In this document: positions 62,135-64,000 of the stretch, piece after piece
Layout: every line of letters starts with the position of its first letter
Position numbering within the stretch: position 1 is the stretch's first letter
NCBI GenBank assembly: GCA_030656615.1
Contig: JAUSOY010000077.1
Span: 1 to 64,000 of the forward strand
From: Bacteroidales bacterium
GTDB lineage: Bacteria; Bacteroidota; Bacteroidia; Bacteroidales; TTA-H9
DNA: 64,000 nucleotides
Direction: 5' to 3'
The notes under the pieces: generated by a model
Seen by the model: the letters and a program-made list of their open reading frames with translations, nothing else
What the model was told of the DNA's origin: nothing
Databases searched by the model: none
Made by a program: the position numbers and the translations under genes

Positions 62135-64000
62135 TTTGCAAGTTTTTTAATTCGTTTTCAATATCTAACTTAAGCTTCTCTGATTTTTCAATGGCCAATT
62201 CGTTTTTAGGATTCATACTATTTTTACTTATTAATGCTTTCTGAACATGCACATAGGCCGAATCGAGGTCTTCCTTTGTTTTTCTGTATTTGAAAAGATG
62301 GTATAAGATTTCTGCAACTGTATGCATCGAACTACCAAGAAAGGGGCTGGAGTCGGTTTTATAAATGGCTAAACGCATGTCTTTTGCCTTCACTGCCTTT
62401 TCCAATGCTTCTAACAAAATTGTATACTTTTCATCATTATTCATTTCTTTGTCGTTCATAAATATTTTGAGCTTTAAACTGGCAATATTATTCAGGATAA
62501 GTGCTCGGGCCGTATGAATTTCAGGTAGTTTTTTGTCACGGATGTTGTAGCAAATAGTATAATGCTTAAGTGAGTTTTCGAATTTATTAAGTTTAGAGTA
62601 AATCACCCCTAGGTTATTATGGGTTACGGCTGTTTTTGTATGATCTGGGCCTAGTGTATTTTTATGCAACTCCAAGGCCTGTATTCGGAATTCAATGGAT
62701 TTTTCATTTAATCGTACAAATTCCTCAGGGTCTGTTTTTTCAATTTCATTCGACTTTATACTGGCAGAAAATCCTAAGTTATCGTACGTTAATGCTAACT
62801 CGATGGAGTAATCTGCTGAAGTTTTGTAAAAATTTACACAGTCCTCTAACAGTTTGATGGATAAATCAAAGAGCTTATGTACCCGGTAACTGAGAGCCAG
62901 ATCTCTTTTGATTTTGTACCTTAAATAATCCGGAGGATTATTTAGTGATAAAAAGACTTCATCGGAAAGTATTCGTAAATCCATGGACAGACTTGCATTT
63001 CCATTTTGGCTTGTGAGCTTGGCCATGGTTAACAATAAATCAATTACATCGGGAGTATTTGAAGTGTGAAGGCGCAAGTACATATTTAATCCCTCGTATC
63101 CTACTTTCAGGGCGAAGTCTTTTTCTCCGGAATCACTTAACAAGATAGAACTGGCCTCTAAAAACGAAATTAAACAGACATCGTCATTGACTTTTATATC
63201 ACTTATGTTATTTCTGTTATATACCATTTCCCTGATTTGGCTTGAAAAAGTAGGGTCAGAAATCATTACCTCGGGTAGATTGTGAAAAAAATAGGATATT
63301 ATTGAACGGGTTAAGGGGATAAAAGCCACCATATCGGCAAAGGCCTTTTTAAGGTGGCCTTGTTTGGTGTAGGTAATAATATTCGATATTGTGTTAATGA
63401 ACACTTTAACAGATTCCGGTGAGGGGCTTAATAAGTTGTGGGTTCCTAATTTGGTAATTTCATGAAACTTATACTCTTCGGTTCCTCCTTCTGTATTATC
63501 AATAATCCATCCTTTGTCGCAAAGCCGTCTGAATAGGTAAGTGTCATCCTGTTTAAGAGCAAATATTTCTATAAGAAAGGAGGTGGCATAATATTCTGAT
63601 GGAAGTAAAACGAAGTATTCTAGTATTTTACGCTCGTCATTTGATAATAATTTTATGGTATTATTGAATAGCATTTCTATGTAATTTGCAGTGGTTATAT
63701 CCTGACCCACCTTTTCTTTTATCACAGATGGATTTATGTTTGCCGGTCTATTTTCCAATGGAATTTTTTGGCATAGGTCATCCAGATCAAGGCTGTCATA
63801 GCAGCCGTATTGTTTTCCCAAACATTCGCAGTACAATGGATTGTTGCCTTTTCCCTTAAGATGTTTTTTCAGGGCTTCTTTATCAAAGGGCTTATCTCCG
63901 CTATGTCTTTCAAATATCTTAATACAGTCTTCATCTTCTAATTGAGGAAGTTCGATGTGTTCACAGCCATTGATGTTTTTACAAACACTAGTGATAACCA
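62121..64000 (-). CDS. STAND/NB-ARC-like ATPase with TPR repeats (5' end beyond window)
   Basis: A frame open to the right edge; the first start inside it (TTG 63836) is not the real N-terminus. Translation up to the edge reads VITSVCKN, then IELPQLEDEDCIKIFERH and KNNPLYCECLG, which fits the end of an NB-ARC/AP-ATPase core (sensor-1 VITSR-like, ELPxLxxxxAxxLF, GxPL). A winged-helix-like region follows (KLLSNDERKILEYFVLLP), then TPRs with LALTYDNLGFS and AVTHNNLGVIYSKLNKFENSLKHY. The P-loop lies outside. STAND proteins are signal-activated switches, often in defence. It overlaps the DUF1704 gene. Confidence 0.7.
   Translation of the reverse strand, partial: VITSVCKNINGCEHIELPQLEDEDCIKIFERHSGDKPFDKEALKKHLKGKGNNPLYCECLGKQYGCYDSLDLDDLCQKIPLENRPANINPSVIKEKVGQDITTANYIEMLFNNTIKLLSNDERKILEYFVLLPSEYYATSFLIEIFALKQDDTYLFRRLCDKGWIIDNTEGGTEEYKFHEITKLGTHNLLSPSPESVKVFINTISNIITYTKQGHLKKAFADMVAFIPLTRSIISYFFHNLPEVMISDPTFSSQIREMVYNRNNISDIKVNDDVCLISFLEASSILLSDSGEKDFALKVGYEGLNMYLRLHTSNTPDVIDLLLTMAKLTSQNGNASLSMDLRILSDEVFLSLNNPPDYLRYKIKRDLALSYRVHKLFDLSIKLLEDCVNFYKTSADYSIELALTYDNLGFSASIKSNEIEKTDPEEFVRLNEKSIEFRIQALELHKNTLGPDHTKTAVTHNNLGVIYSKLNKFENSLKHYTICYNIRDKKLPEIHTARALILNNIASLKLKIFMNDKEMNNDEKYTILLEALEKAVKAKDMRLAIYKTDSSPFLGSSMHTVAEILYHLFKYRKTKEDLDSAYVHVQKALISKNSMNPKNELAIEKSEKLKLDIENELKNLQSENH

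Noticed and set aside
1-64000. tRNA, rRNA, tmRNA, CRISPR, integron or prophage
   Set aside because: No T-loop-like GGTTCGAATCC in any gap, no spaced repeats, no integrase, transposase or phage structural genes seen by eye.

Overview
The window reads as one piece of chromosome from a member of the phylum Bacteroidota, probably class Bacteroidia. The grounds are several secreted proteins ending in type IX secretion (T9SS) sorting domains, the gliding-motility pair gldE-gldD next to ssb, a tiny AURKAIP1/COX24-type basic protein, and promoters of the Bacteroidota form TAnnTTTG upstream of about 19 genes. No rRNA, tRNA, CRISPR array, insertion sequence or phage gene was recognised.

Layout. Bases 1-9300 hold a receiver-domain remnant, a CNNM/CBS membrane protein, a large secreted cell-surface protein, and a more AT-rich accessory stretch (a membrane protein with two ExbD-like domains, NhaA, a VOC protein). 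Bases 9300-14150 carry a secreted beta-propeller protein, a MobB-like P-loop protein and MutY. Bases 14200-22800 are housekeeping: HU, the COX24-type mini-protein, RNase E/G, TrpS, two small proteins, AspS, SSB, GldE, GldD. Bases 22800-32800 hold a secreted M14 carboxypeptidase, a CorA-type transporter, a PhoB/PhoR-like two-component pair, a MORN-repeat protein, a polyprenyl synthetase, a radical SAM protein and TadA. Bases 32800-40400 are one minus-strand signalling operon: a sodium:solute symporter, a 1390-residue hybrid kinase, a second hybrid kinase and a lone receiver. Bases 40500-51000 hold a sirtuin, RecX, PrfB with its programmed frameshift, lipoproteins, a nitroreductase, an M28-type peptidase/cyclase, QueD, a secreted endonuclease I and an RsuA/RluB-type pseudouridine synthase with a long disordered arginine-rich N-terminus. 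Bases 51380-58100 hold a lipoprotein/LruC pair and a five-gene methylmalonyl-CoA epimerase plus sodium-translocating decarboxylase operon. Bases 58100-64000 hold Udk, a Ycf48-like lipoprotein, a coiled-coil membrane protein, a GC-rich palindrome, and a minus-strand pair at the right edge: a STAND/NB-ARC-like TPR protein (5' end beyond the window) overlapping a DUF1704-type zinc carboxypeptidase-like gene.

The genes suggest a cell that couples propionate metabolism to a sodium gradient (decarboxylase pump, NhaA, sodium:solute symporter), secretes hydrolases and adhesin-like proteins through T9SS, and carries large phosphorelay kinases. The least explained parts are the STAND plus DUF1704 pair, the fused ExbD-like membrane protein, an unlisted 52-residue secreted peptide gene at 45484-45642, and a decayed T9SS tail behind prfB. 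Several genes also need corrected starts because the promoter lies inside the longest open frame.
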